Shown here one piece after another: positions 8,255-16,535 of a DNA stretch of 64,000 nucleotides. Position 1 is the stretch's first letter. Each line of letters opens with the position of its first letter. The notes under the pieces are model-generated. The model was not told the DNA's origin and made no database searches. It saw nothing but the letters and a program-made list of their open reading frames with translations. The DNA is from Halalkalibacter alkalisediminis. Its GTDB lineage: Bacteria > Bacillota > Bacilli > Bacillales > Bacillaceae_D. The stretch lies in assembly GCF_028610705.1 (NCBI RefSeq), contig NZ_JAQQWT010000003.1, forward strand, positions 233,412-297,411. The letters are read 5' to 3'. Made by a program: the position numbers and the translations under genes.

Positions 8255-9720
8255 CTCCCTTTAACTTGCTCTTGTTTTACTAGTTCTTTAATCAATGCTT
8301 GTCCAGAGGGCTCTTGTAACGTAGTCTTTACTTTGTACCCATAACGAATCGCAGCTTCGTACGTAGCAGGACCGAAACAAATAATCTCGGCACGTTCTGA
8401 GAGTGTCATAGGTGTCTCATGACAGGCAGTAATCTGCTCTGTTACAACTTTAACTGACTCTGCACTCGGAAAAACAATGGTATCTACTCGATCTTCGTCA
8501 AGAATTCGTTGACATGTAAAGTTTGATTGCCGAACCACTAACTCTGAATGAGAGCCAAGGAAATCATGTTGACCATAAAGTTCTCTTCTTTGTTGTTCCC
8601 TGTCTTTCCAAACAGTAGATGCAATGAGCAACCTTTTATTCCCCTCTATCATCTCATTAACTGGAAAACCAAGACAAACGAAAGACTCAATTGCTTTTAT
8701 AGACTTGGTTGATGCGCCATAGAGGGTTGCTTTCAACGAACGAATATCAACTCGTTGTTCTTTTAATTGACTAAAAAACCACTCAACACTTTTTGGCGAA
8801 TGAAATACTATTTCATCATAGTCCTCGAAATGAACGTAGGTTTCTTTTAAGTGTTTTGTCATAAACCTTGGGTATTCTAAAACTTCGGCACCAAGACTCG
8901 TTAACTTAGAAGCAATTTCACTTTCCCCCTCTGAAGTTCGACCAAACAATACGTGTTTTCCGAATAAAGGTTGGCGTTCAAACCAACTTTCCGTTTTTCT
9001 CAGTTGAGCCACGTCGCCGACGATTGTTATAGCTGGATTAGAAAATTTCTGTTCTTTAACTAATTGAGCAATTGTCTCTAACGTACCCATTAGCGTTTTT
9101 TGCTTACCAAGTGTTCCCCACTGAACAAGTAGAACGGAGGTTTCTTTACTCCGACCATTTTCTAATAACTTTTCACAAATATACGGGAGGTTTTTAATAC
9201 CCATGTAAAAAGCGATCGTATCAATTCCCGTAGCTAATCCACGCCAATCAATCAAGGGGTGACCATCTGGTGATTTATCATGTCCTGTCACGATGGCAAA
9301 AGAAGCTCCATAATCCCGGTGGGTAACGGGTACTCCTGCATAAGTCGATGCGCCAATTCCAGCTGTAATACCAGGTACGATTTCATAGCCAATGTTGAAT
9401 TTCTCCAACTCAGCTGCTTCTTCTCCGACACGACCGTAAACACTAGGGTCTCCGCCTTTTAATCTAACGACTATTTTTCCTTCTAACGCATATTTAACCA
9501 GCAAGTCATTAATAGCCTCTTGCCTTAAAAGATGTCGATCTGGCAGCTTTCCGCAATAAACAAGTTCTGCCCCTGCTTTTGTTTTTTCTAATAATAATGG
9601 GTTCACAAGACGGTCATATAAAACAACATCAGCTATTTCTAAACATTGTTGTCCTTTTACAGTTAATAATCGAATATCTCCCGGTCCTGCCCCAACTAAA
9701 TATACATAACCTTTTTTCAT
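8251..9720 (-). CDS. cobA-hemD: uroporphyrinogen-III C-methyltransferase fused to uroporphyrinogen-III synthase (CobA-HemD)
   Basis: The first 245 residues are an SAM uroporphyrinogen-III methyltransferase: VYLVGAGPGD at the N-terminus, VRLKGGDPSVYGR near 85 and PGITAG near 118. The remaining 240 residues, starting at GKHVLFGRTSEGESE, look like a HemD-type uroporphyrinogen-III synthase with its two-lobed layout (DEIVFHSPKSVEWF, then DTIVFPSAESVKVV). B. subtilis YlnD has only the first part; Listeria and B. megaterium have such fusions. The fusion would channel the substrate from synthase to methylase for siroheme and possibly cobalamin. It is the first gene of the operon behind a good promoter. 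Confidence 0.92.
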   Translation of the reverse strand: MKKGYVYLVGAGPGDIRLLTVKGQQCLEIADVVLYDRLVNPLLLEKTKAGAELVYCGKLPDRHLLRQEAINDLLVKYALEGKIVVRLKGGDPSVYGRVGEEAAELEKFNIGYEIVPGITAGIGASTYAGVPVTHRDYGASFAIVTGHDKSPDGHPLIDWRGLATGIDTIAFYMGIKNLPYICEKLLENGRSKETSVLLVQWGTLGKQKTLMGTLETIAQLVKEQKFSNPAITIVGDVAQLRKTESWFERQPLFGKHVLFGRTSEGESEIASKLTSLGAEVLEYPRFMTKHLKETYVHFEDYDEIVFHSPKSVEWFFSQLKEQRVDIRSLKATLYGASTKSIKAIESFVCLGFPVNEMIEGNKRLLIASTVWKDREQQRRELYGQHDFLGSHSELVVRQSNFTCQRILDEDRVDTIVFPSAESVKVVTEQITACHETPMTLSERAEIICFGPATYEAAIRYGYKVKTTLQEPSGQALIKELVKQEQVKGS

Positions 9721-9823
9721 TAGTTCGCTCCTTTGATGATTCCATCATGTCATTCATATTTTATAACAAGTTCCATTTTTTCATAAGCTTAACTTATTCC
9801 GAGTTTTTTTATATGTTTTATAA

Positions 9824-9852
9824 ATTATAATATAAGTTTGAGTTCACCTCAA
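9824..9852 (-). promoter_or_regulatory. promoter of the siroheme operon with an overlapping palindrome
   Basis: Minus-strand TTGAGG (9847-9852) and TATAAT (9824-9829) are spaced 17 bases apart. A 15-base palindrome, TTGAG-N5-CTCAA at 9838-9852, covers the -35 region and could be a repressor operator. The regulator is unknown. Confidence 0.6.
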
Positions 9853-9918
9853 TTACATTGTTAAAATTAGTAGCCAGTCAAAAGAATTTACATTTTATGT
9901 GAAACAATCAATAAACCT

Positions 9919-9971
9919 TGTCAGATTATCTAACATTTCCAGTCGTTTTCCACTGCCTGCTATGCTATGAT
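9919..9971 (+). promoter_or_regulatory. TnrA box and promoter of tnrA
   Basis: TGTCAGATTATCTAACA at 9919-9935 fits every fixed position of the TnrA/GlnR consensus TGTNANAWWWTNTNACA. A TATGAT -10 box follows at 9966-9971 with no good -35 box, so the operator centre lies about 50 bases before the expected transcription start. That is the position used for activation by TnrA, which suggests autoactivation under nitrogen limitation. Confidence 0.8.
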
Positions 9972-10015
9972 AGAAAAAAGATCAGAACATTCTAACTTAA
10001 CAAGGGGTGGAATGG

Positions 10016-10321
10016 GTGTCATCATACAAAGATAAAAAAGTGATAACGATTGGGATCGTTAGTGAATTGACAGGCCTATCAGAGAGAAAAATACGCTACT
10101 ATGAAGAAAGAAAGTTAATCTATCCAGAACGTTCTAAAGGAGGAACACGTAAGTATTCCTTCTTAGATGTAGAGCGACTGCTTGATATCGCCAACAAAAT
10201 GGAAGACGGAATGCAGACTTTTGAGATTCGAAAAATGGAGCAAAAACAAATGCAGAAGCAAGAAGTTCGCGATCGCATGCTTCGTGGTCAGTTGAATGCC
10301 GCATTTAATATTCGTAAATAA
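10016..10321 (+). CDS. tnrA: nitrogen regulator TnrA (MerR family)
   Basis: Global regulator of nitrogen-limited growth, held inactive by feedback-inhibited glutamine synthetase in B. subtilis. The winged-helix MerR domain is almost identical to TnrA in its key stretches ([34 protein letters not shown]), and the C-terminal tail ends with [11 protein letters not shown], the segment that contacts glutamine synthetase in TnrA and GlnR. I prefer the GTG at 10016, which has AAGGGG at good spacing, over the in-frame GTG at 10007, which has none. The gene has its own TnrA box and terminator. A GlnR identity is less likely because no glnA follows. Confidence 0.93.
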   Translation: MSSYKDKKVITIGIVSELTGLSERKIRYYEERKLIYPERSKGGTRKYSFLDVERLLDIANKMEDGMQTFEIRKMEQKQMQKQEVRDRMLRGQLNAAFNIRK

Positions 10322-10364
10322 CACATATATTAACGAAAACCTCGTTAATATATGTGTTTTTTTT
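10321..10364 (+). terminator. tnrA terminator
   Basis: A perfect 16-bp stem starting at the stop codon (10321-10336 with 10342-10357), 5-base loop, then eight T. Confidence 0.9.
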
Positions 10365-10454
10365 GCATTCTTTTTAAATTTAACTTTTTTAACATAGAAC
10401 GCTCTATCCTTTGACAAACTAATAGGAACTAACATTTGAAATGAGGTGTTACCC

Positions 10455-11288
10455 TTGCGTACCTATGTCCTTCTTTGTTCTTTTTTAGCTATGGTCTTTG
10501 TTTTATTTATTAATCAAACTTACACACAAGCTAATGAGTATGGACAAGCCGCCATTATCATTGATGATTTCGGTGGTGATGTAAAAGGCGTCGATTCTTT
10601 TTTATCAGGCAAAATTCCTATTACCGTTGCTATTATGCCTTTTATGGAACACTCGACTGAGCAAGCTGAGCGAGCCCATCAAGCAGGACTTGAAGTCATG
10701 ATCCATATGCCAATGGAACCAAAAAAAGGAAAGGCATCTTGGTTAGGTCCAAATGCCATTACAAGTGACCTCTCAAATGAAGAAGTACGCAAAAGAGTAT
10801 TAGAAGCCATCGAGAACGTTCCATATGCAAAGGGCATTAATAATCATATGGGTTCTAAAATAGTTGAAGATGAGCGGATTATTAGAGTAATACTCGAAAT
10901 CGCTAAAGAACGCAACCTATATATTGTTGATAGTGGGACCAGTTCGGCTTCTGTTATTCTAGAACTTGCAAAAGAGTTAGATATCCCTCATGCAGCAAGG
11001 AATATCTTTCTAGACGATACCTTATCTTCACAACAGCATGTTTATAAACAAATGACGTCTCTTTTAAAAATCACAAAAAAGAGGAATAACGCTGTTGCCA
11101 TCGGACATGTTGGTATTAAAGGAAACGAAACTTATGCTGGTATTGAACAAGCACTTTCTACCTTCTCTAAAGAAAAGATAGAGATTGTACCAATGTCTCA
11201 TTTATTAGACACCGAAATCGATCATGATCATTCCGGTTTTTGGAAACCTAGAGAGGAGAGTCACACGTGGACACCGTTCATCCATTAA
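10455..11288 (+). CDS. divergent polysaccharide deacetylase, YibQ-like, secreted
   Basis: Secreted or membrane-tethered carbohydrate-active enzyme of the divergent polysaccharide deacetylase family. A signal segment (about residues 4-22) is followed by [10 protein letters not shown], with the DDFG metal-site motif, and later IHMPMEP and INNHMGSK, all typical of the family. The best start is the TTG at 10455, six bases after a TGAGGTG ribosome-binding site. It overlaps the following acetyltransferase gene by 22 bases. The true substrate of this family is uncertain; cell-wall glycan is likely. Confidence 0.85.
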   Translation: MRTYVLLCSFLAMVFVLFINQTYTQANEYGQAAIIIDDFGGDVKGVDSFLSGKIPITVAIMPFMEHSTEQAERAHQAGLEVMIHMPMEPKKGKASWLGPNAITSDLSNEEVRKRVLEAIENVPYAKGINNHMGSKIVEDERIIRVILEIAKERNLYIVDSGTSSASVILELAKELDIPHAARNIFLDDTLSSQQHVYKQMTSLLKITKKRNNAVAIGHVGIKGNETYAGIEQALSTFSKEKIEIVPMSHLLDTEIDHDHSGFWKPREESHTWTPFIH

Positions 11289-11836
11289 TTCAAGAAAAAG
11301 CATTCACGGCAAAAGACCATTCTAAGGTCGTTTTACGTCCAGTTCATTTACAAGATGCTGAAGAAATAGTCATATCAGTTGAATCTATCATTAAACAAGG
11401 TTCTTCCATCCAAAAAGAAAGAGCAAGAACCGTAGAAGAAGAACAAGCATTCATTATCGAAATGACCTCGAAAGACAATATGTATACAGTTGTAGAAGTG
11501 AACGGATTAGTTAAGGGGATTGCAAGGGTTATACGAGGAGAATTAACTATGAAGCGTCATACGGGTCTTTTTAGAACTTGGTTACACGAAGATACTCAAG
11601 GAAAAGGGATTGGGAAGCAAATCATGGATTATACCCTTACTTGGTGTCGTCTTCACCAACTTCACAAGTTATGTTTAACCGTATTTGATTCAAATAAAAT
11701 TGCGAAGAGTTTATACGAAAAATACGGCTTTGTGACAGAAGGTGTTCAAAAAGATCAGGTGTATATAAACGATGTATATCATGATGAGGTTTTCATGGCG
11801 TATTTTTTCAAAGGAAAGGGTGAATCTGACCAATGA
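11267..11836 (+). CDS. GNAT-family N-acetyltransferase
   Basis: A cytoplasmic acetyl-CoA-dependent acyltransferase of 189 aa. The acetyl-CoA motif is seen as [15 protein letters not shown] around residues 105-119, and a C-terminal [13 protein letters not shown] matches the end of the fold. It starts with a GTG preceded by an AGAGGAGAG site inside the end of the deacetylase gene, and its last codons overlap the protease gene by 4 bases. The three genes thus look translationally coupled. The acceptor cannot be read from the sequence. Confidence 0.88.
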   Translation: MDTVHPLIQEKAFTAKDHSKVVLRPVHLQDAEEIVISVESIIKQGSSIQKERARTVEEEQAFIIEMTSKDNMYTVVEVNGLVKGIARVIRGELTMKRHTGLFRTWLHEDTQGKGIGKQIMDYTLTWCRLHQLHKLCLTVFDSNKIAKSLYEKYGFVTEGVQKDQVYINDVYHDEVFMAYFFKGKGESDQ

Positions 11837-13683
11837 TGTGGAGAATGGCAAAAACAGTAGCAATCGTAGCGATCGTAGGTCTTGGTTTAGCCATTATAGG
11901 ACGTGCTCTAATAGATGATAACAACTATTCCATTCAAACAAAAGACATTCCCAAAAATCTAGAAGTTTCAGCTATGGATCACTTAATGGCTGAAGATTTA
12001 TCGCTTACAACTTCCATGTTTTTAAAACAACTCTCCGCCCAAATGCAAAGATGGGCCGAAGCAGATTTAAGTGAAGACGAAATGCGAGCACGTTTTAAAG
12101 AAGAAATCTCAGAACACCCGCATTTTAATGGGTTTGCTATTTTAGAAAATGGAAAAATCGTTGAGCAGGTTGGAGATTTAAAAAGATACCATCCATCTAA
12201 GTTAACTCATCACCATATGAAAAGTGATTTTTCCGACCCTTACACCGTTGATGGCAAACAATTTATGTTAATGGGAGAAAAGTTGAAAGGTGGTCGCACT
12301 GTAGTTGGAGAAGTGGACTTATCTTTCGTTAAATCCTTCGTGAAGGATATGGCTTCTGTTGCAGATGCCAACGGAACTTTTTTCGTATCTGGTGATAATC
12401 CAGAAGTTGAGTGGGAAACAACTGAAGATCTACCAGAAAATCTTCAGTCTGAGACAGTGCCCGAATTAGGCTGGCAAATAGTTGTACATTCGGATGAACA
12501 GAAACCAGAGAAATTACAACAGTCCTATCATGAGAACCAAGCGGTAATTAAATTTAAGCATCCTGAAGTGGCCGATACTTGGTTTAGTGATCATCAAGAT
12601 TTAATCATTGTTGAAAACAATAACCCCTTATTCGTCGTTGAATCAAACATAGAATCCACTGAAGCACTAATTCAACGGTTAAGACGAGATTACGACTTAG
12701 CGATCGTTGAACCAAACTTCATCATTTCAAAACAGGTTACAATCTTTTCAACCGTTCCAAATGAGACACCTGAAAAAACAAAACAAGCTAGACCGCCCGA
12801 GCGTCAGCAAACGGTGTTAACTTCTTTACCGAATGATGAGTTTTTTGCACCATATCAGTGGAACCTCGAGCAAATTGAAATTAATGAGGGCTGGAATTTA
12901 TCTGGAGGAGAAGGGGTTAAGATTGCTGTTCTTGATACAGGAGTCGATCCGAATCATTTAGACATAAAAGAGAAACTAGGACCCGGTTATAATGCGATTG
13001 ATGACTCTGATGATTTTATAGATGCACACGGGCACGGAACTCATGTAGCTGGTGTTGCTGCTGCTTTAACAAACAACGTAACAGGGATTGCCGGTATTTC
13101 TTTTAACAGCACAATACTTCCCGTAAAAGTGCTGAACGACGAAGGCGAAGGGTCATCCTATGAAGTTGCAAAGGGGATCTATTGGGCCGTTGAACAAGGT
13201 GCAGATGTGATCAACATGAGTCTTGGAGATTATTATCCATCTGATCTTCTTTATGATGCAATTTCCTATGCGTATGAGCAAGATGTCGTTTTAATTGGTG
13301 CTTCTGGAAATGATAATGTCGAGGATCCTATGTATCCGGCAAATTATGAAGAAGTCTTTACTGTTGCTGCTGTAGATGATTCAAGGAACCGCGCTTTCTT
13401 TTCGAATTACGGAAAGCATGTAGACATTACAGCTCCTGGTGAGCATATACCAAGTTTATTCCCTGATAACAACTATGTAGTAATGTCTGGTACTTCTATG
13501 GCTGCTCCACATGTAGCAGGTTTGGCTGGATTAATACGCTCATTCAGACCGGACTTAACCAACGAAGAAGTCTACGAAGTGATGAGATCAACAGCCAAAG
13601 ACTTAGGAACTAAAGGCCATGACTATTATTATGGCTATGGAGAAATTGATGTAGCCGCCGCCTTAAAGTCCATCGCGAACTGA
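11833..13683 (+). CDS. membrane-anchored subtilisin-like serine protease (S8) with a large N-terminal region
   Basis: Extracytoplasmic serine protease of 616 aa. One N-terminal membrane segment (residues 7-25) is followed by about 190 residues that resemble an extracellular Cache-like sensor fold, then a propeptide-like part ending in IVEPNFI near 296. The catalytic domain has Asp368 in VLDTGVD, His401 in HGHGTHV and Ser555 in SGTSMAAPH, so the triad is intact. The TM plus extra domain would hold the protease at the membrane surface. It overlaps the upstream acetyltransferase gene and ends at a strong terminator. Family S8 is certain; the Cache-like reading of the N-terminal part is inference. 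Confidence 0.9.
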   Translation: MMWRMAKTVAIVAIVGLGLAIIGRALIDDNNYSIQTKDIPKNLEVSAMDHLMAEDLSLTTSMFLKQLSAQMQRWAEADLSEDEMRARFKEEISEHPHFNGFAILENGKIVEQVGDLKRYHPSKLTHHHMKSDFSDPYTVDGKQFMLMGEKLKGGRTVVGEVDLSFVKSFVKDMASVADANGTFFVSGDNPEVEWETTEDLPENLQSETVPELGWQIVVHSDEQKPEKLQQSYHENQAVIKFKHPEVADTWFSDHQDLIIVENNNPLFVVESNIESTEALIQRLRRDYDLAIVEPNFIISKQVTIFSTVPNETPEKTKQARPPERQQTVLTSLPNDEFFAPYQWNLEQIEINEGWNLSGGEGVKIAVLDTGVDPNHLDIKEKLGPGYNAIDDSDDFIDAHGHGTHVAGVAAALTNNVTGIAGISFNSTILPVKVLNDEGEGSSYEVAKGIYWAVEQGADVINMSLGDYYPSDLLYDAISYAYEQDVVLIGASGNDNVEDPMYPANYEEVFTVAAVDDSRNRAFFSNYGKHVDITAPGEHIPSLFPDNNYVVMSGTSMAAPHVAGLAGLIRSFRPDLTNEEVYEVMRSTAKDLGTKGHDYYYGYGEIDVAAALKSIAN

Positions 13684-13706
13684 TAAGTCTAAGCAATCAA
13701 TGATTA

Positions 13707-13741
13707 AAAAAACAGCCCTCTCATTAAAGAGGGCTGTTCAT
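13707..13741. terminator. bidirectional terminator between the protease and sulfite-reductase operons
   Basis: An 11-bp perfect stem (AACAGCCCTCT at 13711-13721 with 13729-13739) with A-rich and T-rich flanks, placed between two convergent genes. Confidence 0.85.
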
Positions 13742-13941
13742 CATTCAATTACAAAACCAGCTGTTTTACGAATCGGTTTTTTTTCTAATAGTGTAATAGA
13801 AGAAATAGTTGGAAGTTTCAGGAAGTTCTTCTCAACTTCTTCTTCTGCAGCCACAAATGCGGTTTCTTGATCATTGGCCGCAACAACCACATGCAACATT
13901 TTTACTTCAAGTTCTACTTCAAATCGATATAAATACATCAT
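13741..13941 (-). CDS. small protein next to sulfite reductase (DUF3906-like)
   Basis: A 66-aa acidic protein (MMYLYRFEVELEVKMLHVVV...) that resembles the DUF3906 family, which I recall lying beside sulfite reductase in other Bacillaceae. It overlaps the reductase stop by 4 bases, so translation is coupled. No cysteines are present, so it is not a ferredoxin donor. A role in assembly or regulation of the reductase is only a guess from position. Confidence 0.75.
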   Translation of the reverse strand: MMYLYRFEVELEVKMLHVVVAANDQETAFVAAEEEVEKNFLKLPTISSITLLEKKPIRKTAGFVIE

Positions 13942-15608
13942 GAAGCAACAACTAGGATTTCATCTAACGTAGCTTGAAGAGCATCATGTCCTACACGAGT
14001 ATAGAAATCAAAAAACACTTCATTCGGTTCTTTGTTTTCTTCAAAATAACGTAGTAAAGAAGTTAATGCAGGGGCTAACTCTTCTGCTTCAATTTTTCCT
14101 TTTAATTTATTATTGAACTGAGCCACATCTTGCTCGAGAGTTCCACCGACGTAAAATTCAAACGCTTCAACCATTTTTTTGTCTTTATTTTTTAATAAAA
14201 CACCTTGAAGGCCGATGTCCGCAATTTGACGTTGACCACAAGCATTTGGACAACCAATCATATGAATACGAACAGGAACATCAATATCTAAATGCTCATC
14301 TAAATATTCAGCCACACGTCTCATACGCTCTTTTGTCTCAACAAGAGCTAAGTTACAGTATTCAATCCCTGTACAGGAAACAGAATATCCAATAAAGTGT
14401 TTAGGCTCTAACTTAATGCGATCAAATAGTGATTCTTGTAACAAATCTTCAACCTTTTCATTTGGAACATTAGGGATCAACAAATTTTGTGTGTTACATG
14501 TTCGAATTTCACCATTTCCATAATCTCTTGCAATACGAGCTAGATTGAACCATTCGTCTGAACTCATTCGACCGACTGGAACGTTAAAACCTACATAACT
14601 TAAACCCTCTTGTTTTTGAGGATTAACTCCGTAGAAATATCCACCATTCCATTTTTCAAGCTTACAAGTTCCTTTTGTCGGAAGTTCTCCAACAAATTCT
14701 TCCAATTTTTCTTTAAACTTCTCAACACCCCAATCAGCAATTAAGAATTTCAGACGGGCGCGGTGACGTTTTTCTCGGTAGCCATAATCACGGTAAATCG
14801 AGGTAATCGCAATGGCGATCTCTTTTACTTTCTCTGGACGTACAAACACATCTAGCTCCTCTGCAAGATAAGGCTTAGCCGAAAGCCCCCCGCCCACCTT
14901 AACATGGAAACCAATTACTTCTTCTCCACCGATTTCTTTCACAGCCGGCGTAAAGGACATACAATTAATGCGATCATGACCAGCGTTATGAACATTTCCT
15001 GAAATTGACATTTTAAATTTACGTGGAAGATTTGAAAAATCAGGGTTACGTTGGAAGAAGCGGTATACATCCTCAACAATCTCCCTTGTATCATATAATT
15101 CATTCGGATCAATTCCTGCAAGCGGATTCCCCATAATCGTACGAGGAATATCTCCACAGGCACCAACAGACGAGAGACCCACTGACTCAAGACGTTTAAA
15201 AATATCAGGCAAGGTTTCAATTGTTAGCCAGTGATATTGAATGGCTTGACGAGTTGTAATATCAATCACATCTCTCCCATAGTCACGCCCAATTCCAGCT
15301 AATACTTCGGCTTGCTCATTTGTAATTAAACCAGAAGGAATATTAACACGCATCATGAAATACCCATCTTCTTTAGGCTTTTGCAAATAAAGACCTGCCC
15401 ACTTAAATAAACTCCAGTCCTCTTTCGGAATTGATTCAAAACCTTCCTTTGCATACTTATCAATATCTTCTAATATTTCTAATCCGTCCTTCTCTAACTT
15501 GCGAAGCTCGTCTTTATTTAATTTATCTAAGTCCGTAGACCAAACTTTTTCATACCCCATGCCTAATTCCTCCTCGATGTAGTCAATTACACATTCTACT
15601 TCATTCAA
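13938..15608 (-). CDS. sir: single-chain siroheme sulfite reductase (nitrite/sulfite reductase family)
   Basis: Six-electron reduction of sulfite to sulfide. The 556-aa chain has the two-fold repeat of the family and the four cysteine ligands of the siroheme-bridged 4Fe-4S cluster, C-x5-C in SCTGIEYC (about 410-416) and C-x3-C in GCPNACG (about 452-456). It has no flavoprotein partner (CysJ) beside it, so electrons probably come from ferredoxin or a similar carrier. It is the fifth gene of the sulfate cluster. Nitrite reductase activity is the alternative, but the cysC and cysH neighbours favour sulfite. Confidence 0.92.
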   Translation of the reverse strand: MNEVECVIDYIEEELGMGYEKVWSTDLDKLNKDELRKLEKDGLEILEDIDKYAKEGFESIPKEDWSLFKWAGLYLQKPKEDGYFMMRVNIPSGLITNEQAEVLAGIGRDYGRDVIDITTRQAIQYHWLTIETLPDIFKRLESVGLSSVGACGDIPRTIMGNPLAGIDPNELYDTREIVEDVYRFFQRNPDFSNLPRKFKMSISGNVHNAGHDRINCMSFTPAVKEIGGEEVIGFHVKVGGGLSAKPYLAEELDVFVRPEKVKEIAIAITSIYRDYGYREKRHRARLKFLIADWGVEKFKEKLEEFVGELPTKGTCKLEKWNGGYFYGVNPQKQEGLSYVGFNVPVGRMSSDEWFNLARIARDYGNGEIRTCNTQNLLIPNVPNEKVEDLLQESLFDRIKLEPKHFIGYSVSCTGIEYCNLALVETKERMRRVAEYLDEHLDIDVPVRIHMIGCPNACGQRQIADIGLQGVLLKNKDKKMVEAFEFYVGGTLEQDVAQFNNKLKGKIEAEELAPALTSLLRYFEENKEPNEVFFDFYTRVGHDALQATLDEILVVAS

Positions 15609-15624
15609 CTTTGAAATACATTTA

Positions 15625-15657
15625 TAGAAGGCGTGAGATCTTCCTCACGCCCTTCTT
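15625..15657 (-). other. intercistronic hairpin between cysC and sulfite reductase
   Basis: GGCGTGAG (15630-15637) and its complement (15644-15651), extended by AGAA/TTCT, form a stem without a following T-run. It may adjust mRNA stability within the operon rather than end it. Confidence 0.5.
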
Positions 15658-15683
15658 CCTGATTCTATATAACAACCTTCATC

Positions 15684-16280
15684 TTAAAGAATTTTTTTCT
15701 CTTTAAGATAAGCTAAAATCATTTCAACCGATTGTTCAACTGACTTTTTGTCTGAATCAATAATAATTTCTGGAGCATCTGGTTCTTCGTACGGGGAACT
15801 AATTCCAGTAAATTCTGGAATCTCTCCTGCTCTTGCTTTTTTATATAGACCTTTAGGATCACGCTCTTCACAAGCTTCTAAAGAACAACGAACATACACT
15901 TCAATAAATTCGCCATCTTCAACCAACTCACGTACTCGATTACGATCTTCTTTAAACGGTGAAATAAAAGCTGTACAGACGAGTGTTCCTGCATCAACAA
16001 AAAGCTTCGCAACCTCACCAATTCTTCGAATGTTCTCTTTACGGTCCTCGTCACTAAAGCCCAGACCTTTATTTAAACCATGACGAACGTTATCACCATC
16101 TAATACATAGCTATTTTTACCTTGTTTAAATAACTGCTGTTCTAACGCATTGGCTAGCGTAGATTTCCCTGCTCCCGAAAGCCCTGTGAACCATAAAATT
16201 GCGCTACGATGTCCATTTCTTTCTTGACGCTCTTCTTTTTTTATCGTTGTCTCATGCCAAACAATATTTTGCTGCGACAT
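15684..16280 (-). CDS. cysC: adenylylsulfate kinase CysC
   Basis: Phosphorylates APS to PAPS. The P-loop [11 protein letters not shown] lies near residue 32 and the substrate block [17 protein letters not shown] near 60. The start is the ATG at 16280 ([10 protein letters not shown]), seven bases after an AAGGAGG site. It is separated from cysP by about 300 bases of repeat-rich DNA, which is long for an operon gap. Length (198 aa) is normal. Confidence 0.95.
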   Translation of the reverse strand: MSQQNIVWHETTIKKEERQERNGHRSAILWFTGLSGAGKSTLANALEQQLFKQGKNSYVLDGDNVRHGLNKGLGFSDEDRKENIRRIGEVAKLFVDAGTLVCTAFISPFKEDRNRVRELVEDGEFIEVYVRCSLEACEERDPKGLYKKARAGEIPEFTGISSPYEEPDAPEIIIDSDKKSVEQSVEMILAYLKEKKIL

Positions 16281-16383
16281 TATAATTCCTCCTTCCAACT
16301 CACAAAAAATTCTGATCATTTTTACTATGCTTTAAGATACGTTTCTTCGCATGGTTTGTCAATAGATTTTCTTCGGATCGTAC

Positions 16384-16420
16384 CGAGCTTATACAAAAAG
16401 GTAAAGACCGACCTTTTTGT
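16384..16420. repeat. dispersed repeat, copy 1 (37 bp)
   Basis: The 37 bases at 16384-16420 recur exactly at 16536-16572. This copy keeps the inner palindrome (ACAAAAAGGT-N8-ACCTTTTTGT), but its outer right arm has diverged. It shares the apical core AGGTAAAG-NN-CGACCT with the hairpin at 50742-50791. Confidence 0.8.
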
Positions 16421-16535
16421 CCTTGGTTTTTCTGCCCAGCTACGAAGCGGCATTGGCTTCTCTCGCTCTGCACCTCTTCTTTAGACACCCGCTCAGAAAA
16501 GGCTTAAAACCTTGCAGCGGTTCCGCTCAATGCTT
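16421..16535. repeat. segment between the two repeat copies (mobile-element-like filler)
   Basis: This 115-base stretch is richer in G+C than its neighbours. On the minus strand it belongs to a 62-codon open frame (16300-16488) with residues such as EEVQSERSQCRFVAGQK. I recall similar short frames in repetitive intergenic DNA of Bacillus relatives, so I read it as part of a dispersed non-coding repeat, not a gene. No transposase is present. Confidence 0.4.

Noticed and set aside
16300-16488. 62-codon minus-strand frame between cysC and cysP
   Set aside because: No start signals, it overlaps a repeat and the cysC ribosome-binding region; better explained as repeat sequence.
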